A stretch of DNA of 21,073 nucleotides from Bacteroidota bacterium (GTDB taxonomy: Bacteria; Bacteroidota; Bacteroidia; Flavobacteriales; Flavobacteriaceae): positions 1 through 21,073 of the forward strand of contig JAEWKB010000298.1 of NCBI GenBank assembly GCA_023386255.1, given 5' to 3'. The notes beneath the pieces were generated by a model. The model saw only the letters and a list, made by a program, of their open reading frames with translations. It did no database searches and was not told where the DNA came from. This document shows, piece after piece, positions 1 through 7,695 of this stretch (positions are counted from its first letter, which is position 1; each line of letters begins with the position of its first letter). Position numbers and translations under genes: made by a program.

Positions 1-1829
1 ATAACTACTACCCGCACAGAATCCTTAGGTTTATTTAAGGTTAACTCATACTGTGTATTGCCCCAGTTCGATTCCTGTAATTCGGTCCTGTTCAGCTTAG
101 GGTAAGGATTATCCTTTACATAGTGCATCATATTAAGCGGTACGTAAAAGCTTTCCTGTGTGCCGTCAGTGTATGCCACAATAACATCAATAGGCATGGG
201 CATGCGGCCTATTCTCTTAAGCACAACTTTTGTGGTATTTCCGTTTTCTTCAACCGATAAGCTGTAATCAATAGTATTGGTTGTTTGTGTCCAGTCGGTA
301 AGGTACCAGTCCAAATGCGCTCCTGTAACCTTTTCGGCGGTACGTTTAATATCATTGGGCGTAGGATGTGTAAATTTATAATCAGCATAATAACGCTTTA
401 TAGTTTCATCCAGCTTGTCCTGCCCGATGAGGTAGCTCAGCTGAGACAGGAATATCTCGCCTTTGCTGTACGATGCAATGCTGTACAGTACATTTTGGTC
501 AAACCTGTCGGCATGCGTACTCAGCGGCTGCTCCTTGCCTGTAGAAACCATATACCTGTAGTTTGCGTAGGCTCCGGTAAAAGGGTTTGGCTCTTCTTCT
601 TTTTTATTAGAAGGAGGCATTATGGCTTCAAGCGCAAGCGCTTCAGCATATGATGTGAAGCCCTCATCCATCCATCCGTGTTTAGATTCATTGCTGGCAA
701 GTATATGCTGAAACCACGAGTGTGCAAATTCGTGCGCCGTAACATCAACCAGTCCTTCAAACTTACTTCCTGTTATAAGCGTACACATCGCATATTCCAT
801 ACCCCCGTCGCCACCCTGTATTACAGAGTATTGCTTATACGGGTAAGGGCCTATCAGCTTATTGTAAAACTCAAGCATTTGGGCTGTTTTTGGCTGCAGC
901 CTTTTCCATCCGTCCTGGTTTTCCGGAGTGTTTTTGTACAAAAAGTGCAGTTCAGTATTGTTTGCGCCGAAAATTTTGTCATGCGCAAAGTTATTATCTG
1001 CCGCCCAGGCAAAATCATGAACCATAGGCGCTACAAAATGCCAGGTAAGTGTTTTAGCCTTTTTAGGATAGGTAACCGTAACCCCTGCATCTTCATAGCC
1101 TTTACCAATTTCGTTCTTGTTCTGCAGGTATCCTGTACCGCCAATAGTATAGTCTTTATCTATGGTTATCTTTACATCAAAATTGCCCCACACCCCATGA
1201 AATTCGCGGGCTATGTAGTTGTTGGCATGCCACCCTTCAAAATCATATTCAGCCATTTTAGGGTACCACTGCGTCATGCTAAGTGCTACGCCTTCTTTAT
1301 TATTGCGGCCGCTGCGCCTTATTTGCACCGGTACCTGGCCTTCAAAGTTCAAAGTGAAATTGGTTGATTTCCCTGGTAGCAAAGGTGTTGGCAGGTCAAC
1401 CTCCAATATAGTCCCCGATACTTTATTTACAGCAGCTTTGCCATCCTGTTTCAGGTTGGTTATCTTCAGGTAGCCTATTTCATTAGGTTTAAGGGTACTG
1501 ATGCGGCTCTCATATGTTGTCTTATTATCAGGCGTTTTAAAACTCTTTACCATCCGCTTGTCAGGGTCTGATATCGTTTTAAGGCGCGCATCCATTTCGC
1601 TGCCTGGCTGGAACGCGTTGTTGTACAGGTGATAGAAAACGCGTTTTAGTGTATCGGGCGAATTATTAGTATAAACCAGTTGCTGTGTACCGGTATATTT
1701 ATACGTTTTTACATCCATGGACACTTCCATTTTATAGTCCACGTGCTGCTGCCAGTATCCCGGATTGGGATTTTTTTGTGCAATTACTGCCGAATAAGCC
1801 AGTAACGCCATTGCTGTTATTCTTTTCAT
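1..1829 (-). CDS. M1 family zinc aminopeptidase, secreted (3' end cut off by window edge)
   Basis: The frame is open from the ATG at 1829 to the left edge, 609 codons without a stop. Residues 1-18 look like a signal peptide (KR, then a hydrophobic run ending AVIAQ), so the enzyme should be exported. The M1 zinc site is complete: HEFAH at residues 366-370 (coded at 720-734), followed 18 residues later by the third ligand Glu389 in GWMDEGF. The exopeptidase motif is GGMEY with Glu345, a variant of the classical GAMEN. M1 enzymes cleave N-terminal residues from peptides; here the likely job is digestion of imported or periplasmic peptides. The C-terminal end PKDSVRVVV is typical of the last part of these proteins in Bacteroidota, so probably only a short tail is missing. 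The gene follows the S8 protease gene by 62 bp on the same strand. I see no TAnnTTTG element in that gap, so it may depend on readthrough of the terminator there. Confidence 0.93.
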   Translation of the reverse strand, partial: MKRITAMALLAYSAVIAQKNPNPGYWQQHVDYKMEVSMDVKTYKYTGTQQLVYTNNSPDTLKRVFYHLYNNAFQPGSEMDARLKTISDPDKRMVKSFKTPDNKTTYESRISTLKPNEIGYLKITNLKQDGKAAVNKVSGTILEVDLPTPLLPGKSTNFTLNFEGQVPVQIRRSGRNNKEGVALSMTQWYPKMAEYDFEGWHANNYIAREFHGVWGNFDVKITIDKDYTIGGTGYLQNKNEIGKGYEDAGVTVTYPKKAKTLTWHFVAPMVHDFAWAADNNFAHDKIFGANNTELHFLYKNTPENQDGWKRLQPKTAQMLEFYNKLIGPYPYKQYSVIQGGDGGMEYAMCTLITGSKFEGLVDVTAHEFAHSWFQHILASNESKHGWMDEGFTSYAEALALEAIMPPSNKKEEEPNPFTGAYANYRYMVSTGKEQPLSTHADRFDQNVLYSIASYSKGEIFLSQLSYLIGQDKLDETIKRYYADYKFTHPTPNDIKRTAEKVTGAHLDWYLTDWTQTTNTIDYSLSVEENGNTTKVVLKRIGRMPMPIDVIVAYTDGTQESFYVPLNMMHYVKDNPYPKLNRTELQESNWGNTQYELTLNKPKDSVRVVV

Positions 1830-1834
1830 GGGAT

Positions 1835-1871
1835 AAAAATAAAAAAAATGGAAGGCTGTTACCCCTTCCAT
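1835..1871 (-). terminator. Rho-independent terminator after the S8 protease gene
   Basis: Read on the minus strand, an 8-bp perfect stem (ATGGAAGG at 1871-1864 with CCTTCCAT at 1855-1848) closes an 8-base loop and is followed by eight T, then A and more T. It lies in the 62-bp gap between the protease stop and the aminopeptidase start, so it must limit transcription into the aminopeptidase gene unless it is read through. Confidence 0.8.
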
Positions 1872-1891
1872 CGGACATGATTTTATTTAAA

Positions 1892-3502
1892 TTATTTTTT
1901 CTTAGACATCTGGTCTGCCATAATAAGCGCATTGTAAGCGTTTACTATTTTTCCTGTCCTTGAAAGTTCGCTAAACGGTTTAAGGTTACTTTCATCGCCT
2001 CCTGCAGCAACTGTAAGATTTACAGGAATACCGGAGTTCATGATGATTTGCTTCACCTGAGAGGCTTTAAGGTCTGGGTAGTAAGAACGTATTAAAGCTG
2101 CTACACCTGCCGCGTTTGGCGAAGCCATAGATGTTCCCTGAAGGAATTCGTACTTGTTGTTTGGCGTAGTGGCATATATCCTTACTCCTGGACTGAATAC
2201 ATCTACATCAGACTTACCATAATTAGAAAAGTCAGCGATCAGGTTGTTGTTAAGGTCATAGTTAAGCGCGCCGATAGAAAGGAAAGTGTCTGAGATTTCC
2301 GGCCCGCCGTTTTTATTATCGTTCGGAAAACGCTCTACACCACCGGGCTGGTTAAGGTTAGTGCCTTCGTTTCCGGCTGCGCAAACAATCAATACATCTT
2401 TTTCGCCGGCATATTTTATAGCATCGTACACCCACTCGCTGTGCGTAGAAAAATATTTACCAAAACTTCCGTTTATTACTTTGGCACCGTTATCTACCGC
2501 ATAACGTATGGCAAGCGCTACATCTTTATCGTACTCATCACCATCAGGCACTGCACGTACCGCCATAATCTGTACATTGTTGCTGGCTACGCCGTCTCCG
2601 CCAAGGCCATTGTTCCTTACCTGCGCTATTATACCCGCAACGTGTGTACCGTGCTTGGCGCCATCTTTAACAGGGCCAATAACATTATTGTTGCCATAGC
2701 CTCTCTGGTTAAAATTATCCGGATCATCGCCCACAATCTTGCGGCCATCAAACTCCATGTTCAGGTGGTAGTTCAGCTGCCCGTCATAATGCTTTTTTGC
2801 GCCCTGAAGCTCGTTGTCAAATTCCTCTTTGGAAATGTTGCTCAATATCTGGATGAACCTTCCTTTTACGGCATTAAGCTGAGGGTCTGATGTGTTGAAC
2901 GATTTAAGGTCTTCAGCAGTATAATTATCCTTTTTAAGCTGTTGGCGTATTTGCTTATCCGCATTCAGGATAAAATCTATCTGCTGCTTGCCGGCCATTG
3001 CTTCCTGGTATTCTTTGTCGTACTCCGCCTTAGCGCGCTTGTATTGCTCAGAGCCATCATCTCCCTTCTTCAGGATACGCACAAACTCCATATTTTCATG
3101 TTCGGCATCACCTAAAAAGTTCCAGCCATGTATGTAGTCAATGTAACCGTTGTTATCATCATCTTTTCCGTTTCCTGCAATTTCTTTGGCATTGGTCCAG
3201 ATCACGCCCTGAAGGTCAGGGTGTTCAATATCTATACCTGAGTCTATTACCCCAACAATAATTTTACCGGCTGTTTTACCTTTTAAAAGCTCGTAAGCCC
3301 TATCAACACTCATTCCCGGAATAGTGTCGCGAACAAGGTCCAGGTGGCTCCATCGTTTCTCCTGATTATCAGAAAGCGGGGCTTTTTTTGCTATAATGGT
3401 TGCAGGCGCTGTTAGCGGTGCTGCGGTTATCGATTTGGTTGAGCTGCAGCTTGCAAGAGCTAATGCAAGTGCTGCGCACAAATAAAGACTTTTAAATTTC
3501 AT
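1892..3502 (-). CDS. Subtilisin-like (S8) serine protease, lipoprotein
   Basis: A 536-residue protease with the full S8 catalytic set: Asp87 in VIDSGID, His284 in HGTHVAG, oxyanion Asn378 in AAGNEG and Ser458 in GTSMASP. Residues 1-19 form a lipoprotein signal peptide; the lipobox LASC puts the lipidated Cys at position 19, so the enzyme is anchored to a membrane facing the periplasm or cell surface. Between Asp and His lies an insert of about 150 residues (roughly 130-280), charged and probably helical, opening with a DDDNNGYIDYIHGWNF segment; inserts of this kind are usual in Bacteroidota S8 proteases. No C-terminal sorting domain is visible after the catalytic domain, in line with lipid anchoring instead of type IX sorting. 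It sits between the MBL-fold gene (74 bp upstream) and the M1 peptidase on the same strand; with the latter it would make an endo- plus exopeptidase pair. Substrate unknown. Confidence 0.95.
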   Translation of the reverse strand: MKFKSLYLCAALALALASCSSTKSITAAPLTAPATIIAKKAPLSDNQEKRWSHLDLVRDTIPGMSVDRAYELLKGKTAGKIIVGVIDSGIDIEHPDLQGVIWTNAKEIAGNGKDDDNNGYIDYIHGWNFLGDAEHENMEFVRILKKGDDGSEQYKRAKAEYDKEYQEAMAGKQQIDFILNADKQIRQQLKKDNYTAEDLKSFNTSDPQLNAVKGRFIQILSNISKEEFDNELQGAKKHYDGQLNYHLNMEFDGRKIVGDDPDNFNQRGYGNNNVIGPVKDGAKHGTHVAGIIAQVRNNGLGGDGVASNNVQIMAVRAVPDGDEYDKDVALAIRYAVDNGAKVINGSFGKYFSTHSEWVYDAIKYAGEKDVLIVCAAGNEGTNLNQPGGVERFPNDNKNGGPEISDTFLSIGALNYDLNNNLIADFSNYGKSDVDVFSPGVRIYATTPNNKYEFLQGTSMASPNAAGVAALIRSYYPDLKASQVKQIIMNSGIPVNLTVAAGGDESNLKPFSELSRTGKIVNAYNALIMADQMSKKK

Positions 3503-3576
3503 ATAGGTTTATGTTCTTAAATTAACAAATTGGTCTAAAGTATTTTATTTCGTTACAGCGATTAAGGAAATTAACA

Positions 3577-4437
3577 TTACGTTAAGATATCATCGCAGGT
3601 GAATCTTTCTTTCAGCCGTACACCTTTTTCGGTGTGCTCTACTGTTATTATTTCATTATGGGCATCGTGTTCCAGGAACAAATAATAATTATTATCGGCA
3701 GCGGCGTTCATAAATTTTTCTTTTTCTGCCAGCGTTAGCAGCGGCCTTGTGTCATAACCCATTACATACGGCAGCGGTATGTGCCCTGCCGTAGGCAGCA
3801 GGTCGGCTGTAAAAGCAATGGTTTTGCCATTGTAGTTTATGTGCGGTATCATTTGTTTTTCGGTATGGCCGTCGGCAAAAAATATCCCGAAGCCCAATTC
3901 GCTTTTTTCCAGGAAATCCCCTTCAGGCCGATTAATAAATTTCAGCTGCCCGCTTTCCTGCATCGGCAATAAATTCTCCGGGAGGAATGATGCTTTCTCG
4001 CGGGCGTTGGGTTTAATTGCCCAATCCCAGTGCTCTTTGTTAGTCCAGAAATGCGCATTTTTAAAAGCAGGTTCATAACCTGTACGGTCTTTGTTCCACT
4101 GCACGCTCCCGCCGCAATGGTCAAAATGCAGGTGCGTCATGAAAACATCGGTAATATCATCCCGATGAAATCCGTATTTAGCTAATGATTTATCGGTAGT
4201 ATGGCTGCCCCAAAGAGAGTAAAAACCAAAAAACTTGTCACTTTGCTTATTACCCATTCCGGTATCTATCAAAACCAGCCGGTTGCCATCCTCAATCAAC
4301 AGGCAACGTGCGGCAAGGTCTATCAGGTTATTTTCATCAGCCGGATTGGTCTTGTTCCACAGCGTTTTCGGCACTACGCCAAACATGGCGCCGCCATCAA
4401 GCTTAAAATTTCCGGTTTCAATAGGATAAAGTTTCAT
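3577..4437 (-). CDS. MBL-fold metallo-hydrolase (lactonase-like)
   Basis: A 286-residue metallo-beta-lactamase fold protein. The two-metal site is visible: His102, His104, Asp106 and His107 in THLHFDH, then His191 in ADGH, Asp212 in FTADL and His257 in LEHD. This HxHxDH-H-D-H pattern and the overall length fit the branch that holds N-acyl-homoserine-lactone lactonases and related esterases, but the branch is broad and substrate cannot be read from the sequence. There is no signal peptide, so it should act in the cytoplasm. It is the first gene of a minus-strand run with the S8 and M1 peptidases, and it diverges from the suf cluster across 152 bp. I found no perfect TAnnTTTG upstream. The start at 4437 gives the natural N-terminus MKLYPIETG and leaves no room for an obvious extension. 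Confidence 0.88.
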   Translation of the reverse strand: MKLYPIETGNFKLDGGAMFGVVPKTLWNKTNPADENNLIDLAARCLLIEDGNRLVLIDTGMGNKQSDKFFGFYSLWGSHTTDKSLAKYGFHRDDITDVFMTHLHFDHCGGSVQWNKDRTGYEPAFKNAHFWTNKEHWDWAIKPNAREKASFLPENLLPMQESGQLKFINRPEGDFLEKSELGFGIFFADGHTEKQMIPHINYNGKTIAFTADLLPTAGHIPLPYVMGYDTRPLLTLAEKEKFMNAAADNNYYLFLEHDAHNEIITVEHTEKGVRLKERFTCDDILT

Positions 4438-4552
4438 GCTACAATTTTAAACCGCCAAATTACAGAATTTATAGCAAACGCTGGTATAACTATTGCTTAT
4501 AACATGATATAGATAAAAAGGAGGCGGATTATTACATTATTTAAAAATGTGG

Positions 4553-4560
4553 TATCTTTG
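4553..4560 (+). promoter_or_regulatory. Probable -7 promoter element of the hesB/suf unit
   Basis: TATCTTTG is an exact match to the Bacteroidota -7 element TAnnTTTG, 30 bases before the hesB start. No TTG is present at the expected -33 spacing (a TTA is), so the promoter rests on the -7 box and its position. Transcription would start near 4565-4567, at the edge of the palindrome. Confidence 0.6.
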
Positions 4561-4565
4561 CACAT

Positions 4566-4580
4566 TAATTAGACTAATTA
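4566..4580 (+). promoter_or_regulatory. Palindromic operator candidate at the suf transcription start
   Basis: TAATTAG and CTAATTA form a perfect 7-bp inverted repeat around one central A. It starts 6 bases after the -7 box and so covers the predicted transcription start, the place where a repressor would act. The core TTAGaCTAA resembles half-sites of DtxR-family metal regulators, but an Rrf2-type or other iron/Fe-S sensor is equally possible. The surrounding region is AT-rich, so some of the symmetry could be chance. Confidence 0.4.
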
Positions 4581-4589
4581 TACATAGTT

Positions 4590-4919
4590 ATGATAAAAGT
4601 ATCTGATACAGCGAAAAGAAGGGCTGCTATGCTTATGGAAGATGAAGGCTTTAACCCTGCTACCGATTACATAAGGGTAGGGGTAAAGAGCGGCGGATGT
4701 TCAGGCTTGTCATACGAACTGAAATTCGACAACAAGCTGGGTGAAAACGATAAGGTTTTTGAAGATAATGATATAAAGATAGCGGTTGATAAAAAGAGCT
4801 TCCTTTACCTGGCAGGCACAACGCTGGAATACTCCGGCGGGCTCAACGGCAAAGGCTTTGTTTTCAACAACCCTAACGCTAACAGGACGTGTGGGTGCGG
4901 GGAAAGTTTTTCTTTATAG
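4590..4919 (+). CDS. sufA: A-type Fe-S carrier, HesB/IscA/SufA family
   Basis: A 109-residue A-type carrier with the three invariant ligands: Cys37 in GGCSG and Cys101/Cys103 in the C-terminal CGCGE. Proteins of this family hold a [2Fe-2S] or [4Fe-4S] cluster, or iron, and hand it to apo-proteins. Length and motifs are full. It is the first gene of the suf run, 41 bases behind an operator-like palindrome and -7 box, with no terminator before the next genes, so it is probably co-transcribed with the four-helix-bundle gene and sufBCD. The symbol is given because of the suf context; by sequence alone sufA, iscA and erpA are hard to tell apart. Confidence 0.93.
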   Translation: MIKVSDTAKRRAAMLMEDEGFNPATDYIRVGVKSGGCSGLSYELKFDNKLGENDKVFEDNDIKIAVDKKSFLYLAGTTLEYSGGLNGKGFVFNNPNANRTCGCGESFSL

Positions 4920-4943
4920 TTATAAAGTTGAAAGTTTAAAAGT

Positions 4944-5329
4944 TTATAAAGTTCCGTATGGCGAAATTAAATTCGTTTGAAGAGATTATTGCATGGCAAA
5001 GAGCTCGGGAATTAAATGCGGAAATATATAAACTTACAAATGAGAATGTTCTTTTTGCCAAAGATTATGGCTTAAGGGATCAGATGAGGAGAGCGAGTAT
5101 TTCTATCTCGTCTAATATTGCTGAAGGTTTTGAAAGAGAAACAGCTAAAGAATTTATCAGATTTCTCTATATAGCCAAAGCTTCAGCAGGAGAGTTCAGG
5201 TCTCAACTATATTTAGCTTCAGATTTAGGTTATATATCACAAGTTGAGTTTGAAAGTTTAAATCATAAAATAAATGATGTGTCGAAGTTATTGAGTGGAT
5301 TTATCAAGTACCTCGCCGGAACTTTATAA
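4944..5329 (+). mobile_element. IVS-like element: four-helix-bundle gene inside an inverted repeat
   Basis: TTATAAAGTTCCG at 4944-4956 is matched exactly in inverted orientation by 5317-5329. The match continues for four more pairs (GCGA at 4961-4964 with TCGC at 5313-5316) if TATG at 4957-4960 is bulged out. That bulge contains the ATG of the enclosed gene, and the right arm ends exactly on its TAA stop. The element is therefore little more than the gene plus its arms. Family S23 four-helix proteins are known from intervening sequences in bacterial 23S rRNA genes, which also have pairing ends. I see no target-site duplication outside the arms and no transposase. Confidence 0.6.
4958..5329 (+). 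CDS. Four-helix-bundle protein of the 23S rRNA intervening-sequence (S23) family
   Basis: A 123-residue protein that matches the S23/IVP family pattern along its whole length: an N-terminal helix with [16 protein letters not shown], then [11 protein letters not shown], the hallmark [12 protein letters not shown] (residues about 50-61), then [15 protein letters not shown] and the terminal LASDLGYI helix. The fold is a four-helix bundle; members are basic and thought to bind nucleic acid, but no activity is established. The gene lies between hesB (38 bp) and sufB (31 bp) and interrupts an otherwise conserved Fe-S operon, yet it has no link to Fe-S chemistry. Its start codon lies in a bulge of the left inverted-repeat arm and its last codons form the right arm, so folding of the mRNA would compete with translation. 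It is presumably a passenger, not a Suf factor. Confidence 0.9.
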   Translation: MAKLNSFEEIIAWQRARELNAEIYKLTNENVLFAKDYGLRDQMRRASISISSNIAEGFERETAKEFIRFLYIAKASAGEFRSQLYLASDLGYISQVEFESLNHKINDVSKLLSGFIKYLAGTL

Positions 5330-5360
5330 CATTCTGACTTTAAAACATTACAACTGTACA

Positions 5361-6809
5361 ATGAGTAAATACACAGAAGAAGAATTAAAGATCGAGCTCG
5401 AAACCAAAGAGTATGAGTACGGTTTTTATACAGATATAGAATCGGAAACGTTTCCTGTAGGGCTGAACGAGGATATCGTGCGTGCGCTTTCCCGCAAGAA
5501 GGAAGAGCCGGAGTGGATGACCGAGTGGAGGCTGGAGGCTTTCCGTGCATGGCAGGAGATGAAGGAGCCGGACTGGGCCAATGTGCATTATGAGAAGCCG
5601 GATTTCCAGGCTATTTCTTATTACTCAGCGCCAAAATCGGTTGACCCAAACAAAACGCTTGACGATGTAGACCCTGAGCTTTTGGCGATGTACAAAAAGC
5701 TGGGTATATCCATCGATGAGCAGAAAATGATGAACAACGTGGCAATGGATATTGTAGTTGACTCAGTATCGGTTGCTACTACATTTAAGAAAACACTTGC
5801 TGAAAAAGGCATTATATTCTGCCCTATTTCAGAGGCTATAAAAGAGCACCCGGAACTGGTGCGTAAATACCTGGGTACTGTGGTGCCGCAAAGGGATAAT
5901 TTTTATGCAGCATTGAACTCTGCTGTTTTCTCAGATGGGTCTTTCTGCTACATACCTAAAGGTGTACGCTGCCCAATGGAGCTCTCAACATACTTCCGTA
6001 TCAACCAGGCAGGAACAGGCCAGTTTGAGCGCACACTTGTTGTGGCCGACGAAGGCAGCTACGTTAGCTACCTTGAAGGATGTACTGCCCCAAGCCGCGA
6101 TGAGAACCAGCTGCATGCCGCAGTGGTAGAGCTTATTGCGCTTGATGATGCCGAGATAAAATATTCAACCGTACAAAACTGGTTTCCGGGCAACAAAGAA
6201 GGCAAGGGCGGTGTTTACAATTTTGTGACCAAGCGCGGGCTTTGTGAGAAGAACGCTAAGATAAGCTGGACACAGGTTGAAACCGGGTCAGCTGTTACAT
6301 GGAAATACCCAAGCTGCGTATTGAAAGGTGATAATTCGGTAGGGGAGTTTTACTCTATTGCCGTAACCAACAATTACCAGCAGGCCGATACCGGTACGAA
6401 GATGATACACCTTGGTAAAAACACCAAGAGTACTATCATTTCTAAAGGTATTTCGGCAGGGAAATCGCAAAACAGCTACCGCGGGCTTGTACAAATAGGA
6501 AGCCGTGCCGAAAACGCGCGTAACTTCAGCCAGTGTGATTCGCTGCTGATGGGCAACAACTGCGGGGCGCATACTTTCCCATACATCGAATCAAAAAACA
6601 CAACAGCCAAAATAGAACACGAGGCTACTACCAGCAAAATTGGCGAGGACCAGGTGTTTTACTGCAACCAGAGGGGCATCCCTACCGAAAAAGCCATTGC
6701 ACTAATTGTGAACGGTTTTAGTAAAGATGTACTGAACAAACTACCGATGGAGTTTGCTGTTGAAGCGCAGAAGCTGTTGGAGATAAGTTTGGAGGGTAGT
6801 GTTGGATAA
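5361..6809 (+). CDS. sufB: SufB, Fe-S cluster scaffold subunit
   Basis: A 482-residue SufB, close to the usual length. It forms the SufBC2D complex in the cytoplasm, where nascent clusters are built from iron and sulfur delivered by SufE. Recognisable parts are the N-terminal helical region, the repeated beta-helix core and the conserved cysteines: Cys241 in YLEGCTAP, equivalent to the sulfur-accepting Cys254 of E. coli SufB, and Cys392 in NFSQCDSLL, equivalent to Cys405. The C-terminal [16 protein letters not shown] helix that binds SufC is intact. I place the start at the ATG at 5361 (MSKYTEEEL), typical of the family; an in-frame ATG at 5295 lies inside the upstream gene. It is followed by a 138-bp gap with a long inverted repeat before sufC. 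Confidence 0.97.
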   Translation: MSKYTEEELKIELETKEYEYGFYTDIESETFPVGLNEDIVRALSRKKEEPEWMTEWRLEAFRAWQEMKEPDWANVHYEKPDFQAISYYSAPKSVDPNKTLDDVDPELLAMYKKLGISIDEQKMMNNVAMDIVVDSVSVATTFKKTLAEKGIIFCPISEAIKEHPELVRKYLGTVVPQRDNFYAALNSAVFSDGSFCYIPKGVRCPMELSTYFRINQAGTGQFERTLVVADEGSYVSYLEGCTAPSRDENQLHAAVVELIALDDAEIKYSTVQNWFPGNKEGKGGVYNFVTKRGLCEKNAKISWTQVETGSAVTWKYPSCVLKGDNSVGEFYSIAVTNNYQQADTGTKMIHLGKNTKSTIISKGISAGKSQNSYRGLVQIGSRAENARNFSQCDSLLMGNNCGAHTFPYIESKNTTAKIEHEATTSKIGEDQVFYCNQRGIPTEKAIALIVNGFSKDVLNKLPMEFAVEAQKLLEISLEGSVG

Positions 6810-6814
6810 TTTTT

Positions 6815-6937
6815 GTTTCAGGTTTCAAGTTTCAGGTTTTTTTGAAAGTTGTAGCCGGAAAAGCAAGAGTATAATATTTAATTAGATATAAGGTTGGATA
6901 AGGTTTTAGTGAGAACCTGAAACCTGAAACCTGAAAC
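6815..6937 (+). repeat. Heptamer-built inverted repeat between sufB and sufC
   Basis: The left arm at 6815-6838 and right arm at 6914-6937 are each 24 bases and complementary at 23 of 24 positions. The right arm is a tandem array of the heptamer ACCTGAA; the left arm is the same array inverted, with one base change. The 75 bases between them are AT-rich and carry no ORF. In the mRNA this would form a long hairpin ending 10 bases before the sufC start codon. There is no T-run, so it is not a standard terminator. A shorter copy of the array lies at the DUF2480 start (12277-12297), which shows that the element is dispersed. Confidence 0.75.
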
Positions 6938-6947
6938 CAAAAGAACA

Positions 6948-7694
6948 ATGTTAAGCATAAAGAATTTACACGCTCGAGTAGAAGACAAAGACATTTTAAA
7001 AGGTATTAACCTTGAGGTAAAAGCCGGTGAGGTACACGCTATAATGGGGCCGAACGGTTCGGGTAAGTCTACCCTATCATCGGTTATTGCCGGTAAAGAG
7101 GATTATGAAGTAACCGATGGCGAGATACTTTTGGAAGGGGAAGATATAGGCGAACTGGCTCCGGAAGAAAGGGCGCACAAAGGTGTATTCCTTTCGTTCC
7201 AGTACCCTGTAGAGATACCGGGTGTATCGGTAACCAACTTCATGAAAACAGCTATTAACGAGAGCCGCAAGGCACAGGGCCGTGAGGAGATGCCGGCTAA
7301 TGAAATGCTGAAGCTCATCCGTGAAAAAAGCGAACTGCTGGAAATTGACCGCAAGTTCCTTTCACGCTCCTTGAACGAAGGTTTTTCGGGCGGTGAGAAG
7401 AAACGTAATGAAATATTCCAGATGGCAATGCTGGAGCCGAAACTGGCCATACTTGACGAAACTGATTCAGGCCTTGATATTGATGCGCTTCGTATTGTGG
7501 CTAATGGCGTGAACAAGCTTCGGAGTGAAGATAACGCTGTTATAGTAATTACCCACTACCAAAGGCTTCTTGATTATATTGTTCCTGATTTTGTACACGT
7601 GCTTTATAATGGCCGTATAGTAAAATCAGGCGGCAAAGAGCTGGCGTATGAGCTTGAAGAAAAAGGATATGACTGGATAAAAGCGGAAAATTAA
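6948..7694 (+). CDS. sufC: SufC, ATPase of the Suf Fe-S assembly complex
   Basis: A 248-residue ABC-type ATPase, full family length. Motifs in order: Walker [10 protein letters not shown] at 34-42, Q-loop Gln85 in FLSFQYP, signature FSGGEKKR at 146-153, Walker B with the SufC-specific [12 protein letters not shown] at 167-178, and the switch His203 in ITHYQRLL. Unlike transporter ATPases it works in the cytosol, binding SufB and SufD and opening the complex for cluster assembly. The stop codon is one base from the sufD start, so translation of the two is probably coupled. The hairpin repeat just upstream may affect how much SufC and SufD is made relative to SufB. Confidence 0.97.
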   Translation: MLSIKNLHARVEDKDILKGINLEVKAGEVHAIMGPNGSGKSTLSSVIAGKEDYEVTDGEILLEGEDIGELAPEERAHKGVFLSFQYPVEIPGVSVTNFMKTAINESRKAQGREEMPANEMLKLIREKSELLEIDRKFLSRSLNEGFSGGEKKRNEIFQMAMLEPKLAILDETDSGLDIDALRIVANGVNKLRSEDNAVIVITHYQRLLDYIVPDFVHVLYNGRIVKSGGKELAYELEEKGYDWIKAEN

Positions 7695-7695
7695 G

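Noticed and set aside
678..1367. 229-codon open frame on the plus strand
   Set aside because: It is antisense to the M1 peptidase with its intact HEFAH site; the translated sequence has no protein-like features.
1892..3502. Large insert between catalytic Asp and His of the S8 protease as a novel domain
   Set aside because: Inserts of this size and composition are common in Bacteroidota S8 lipoproteins.
4958..5329. Avd-like accessory protein of a diversity-generating retroelement
   Set aside because: The fold is similar, but there is no reverse transcriptase or template/variable repeat pair, and the SNIAEGFER motif fits the S23 family.
5295..5360. Longer N-terminus for SufB from the ATG at 5295
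   Set aside because: It overlaps the four-helix gene and its inverted-repeat arm; the 22 extra residues are not SufB-like, and MSKYTEEEL at 5361 is a typical start.
6815..6937. CRISPR-like repeats
   Set aside because: The units are tandem 7-mers without spacers and form an inverted pair, not an array.
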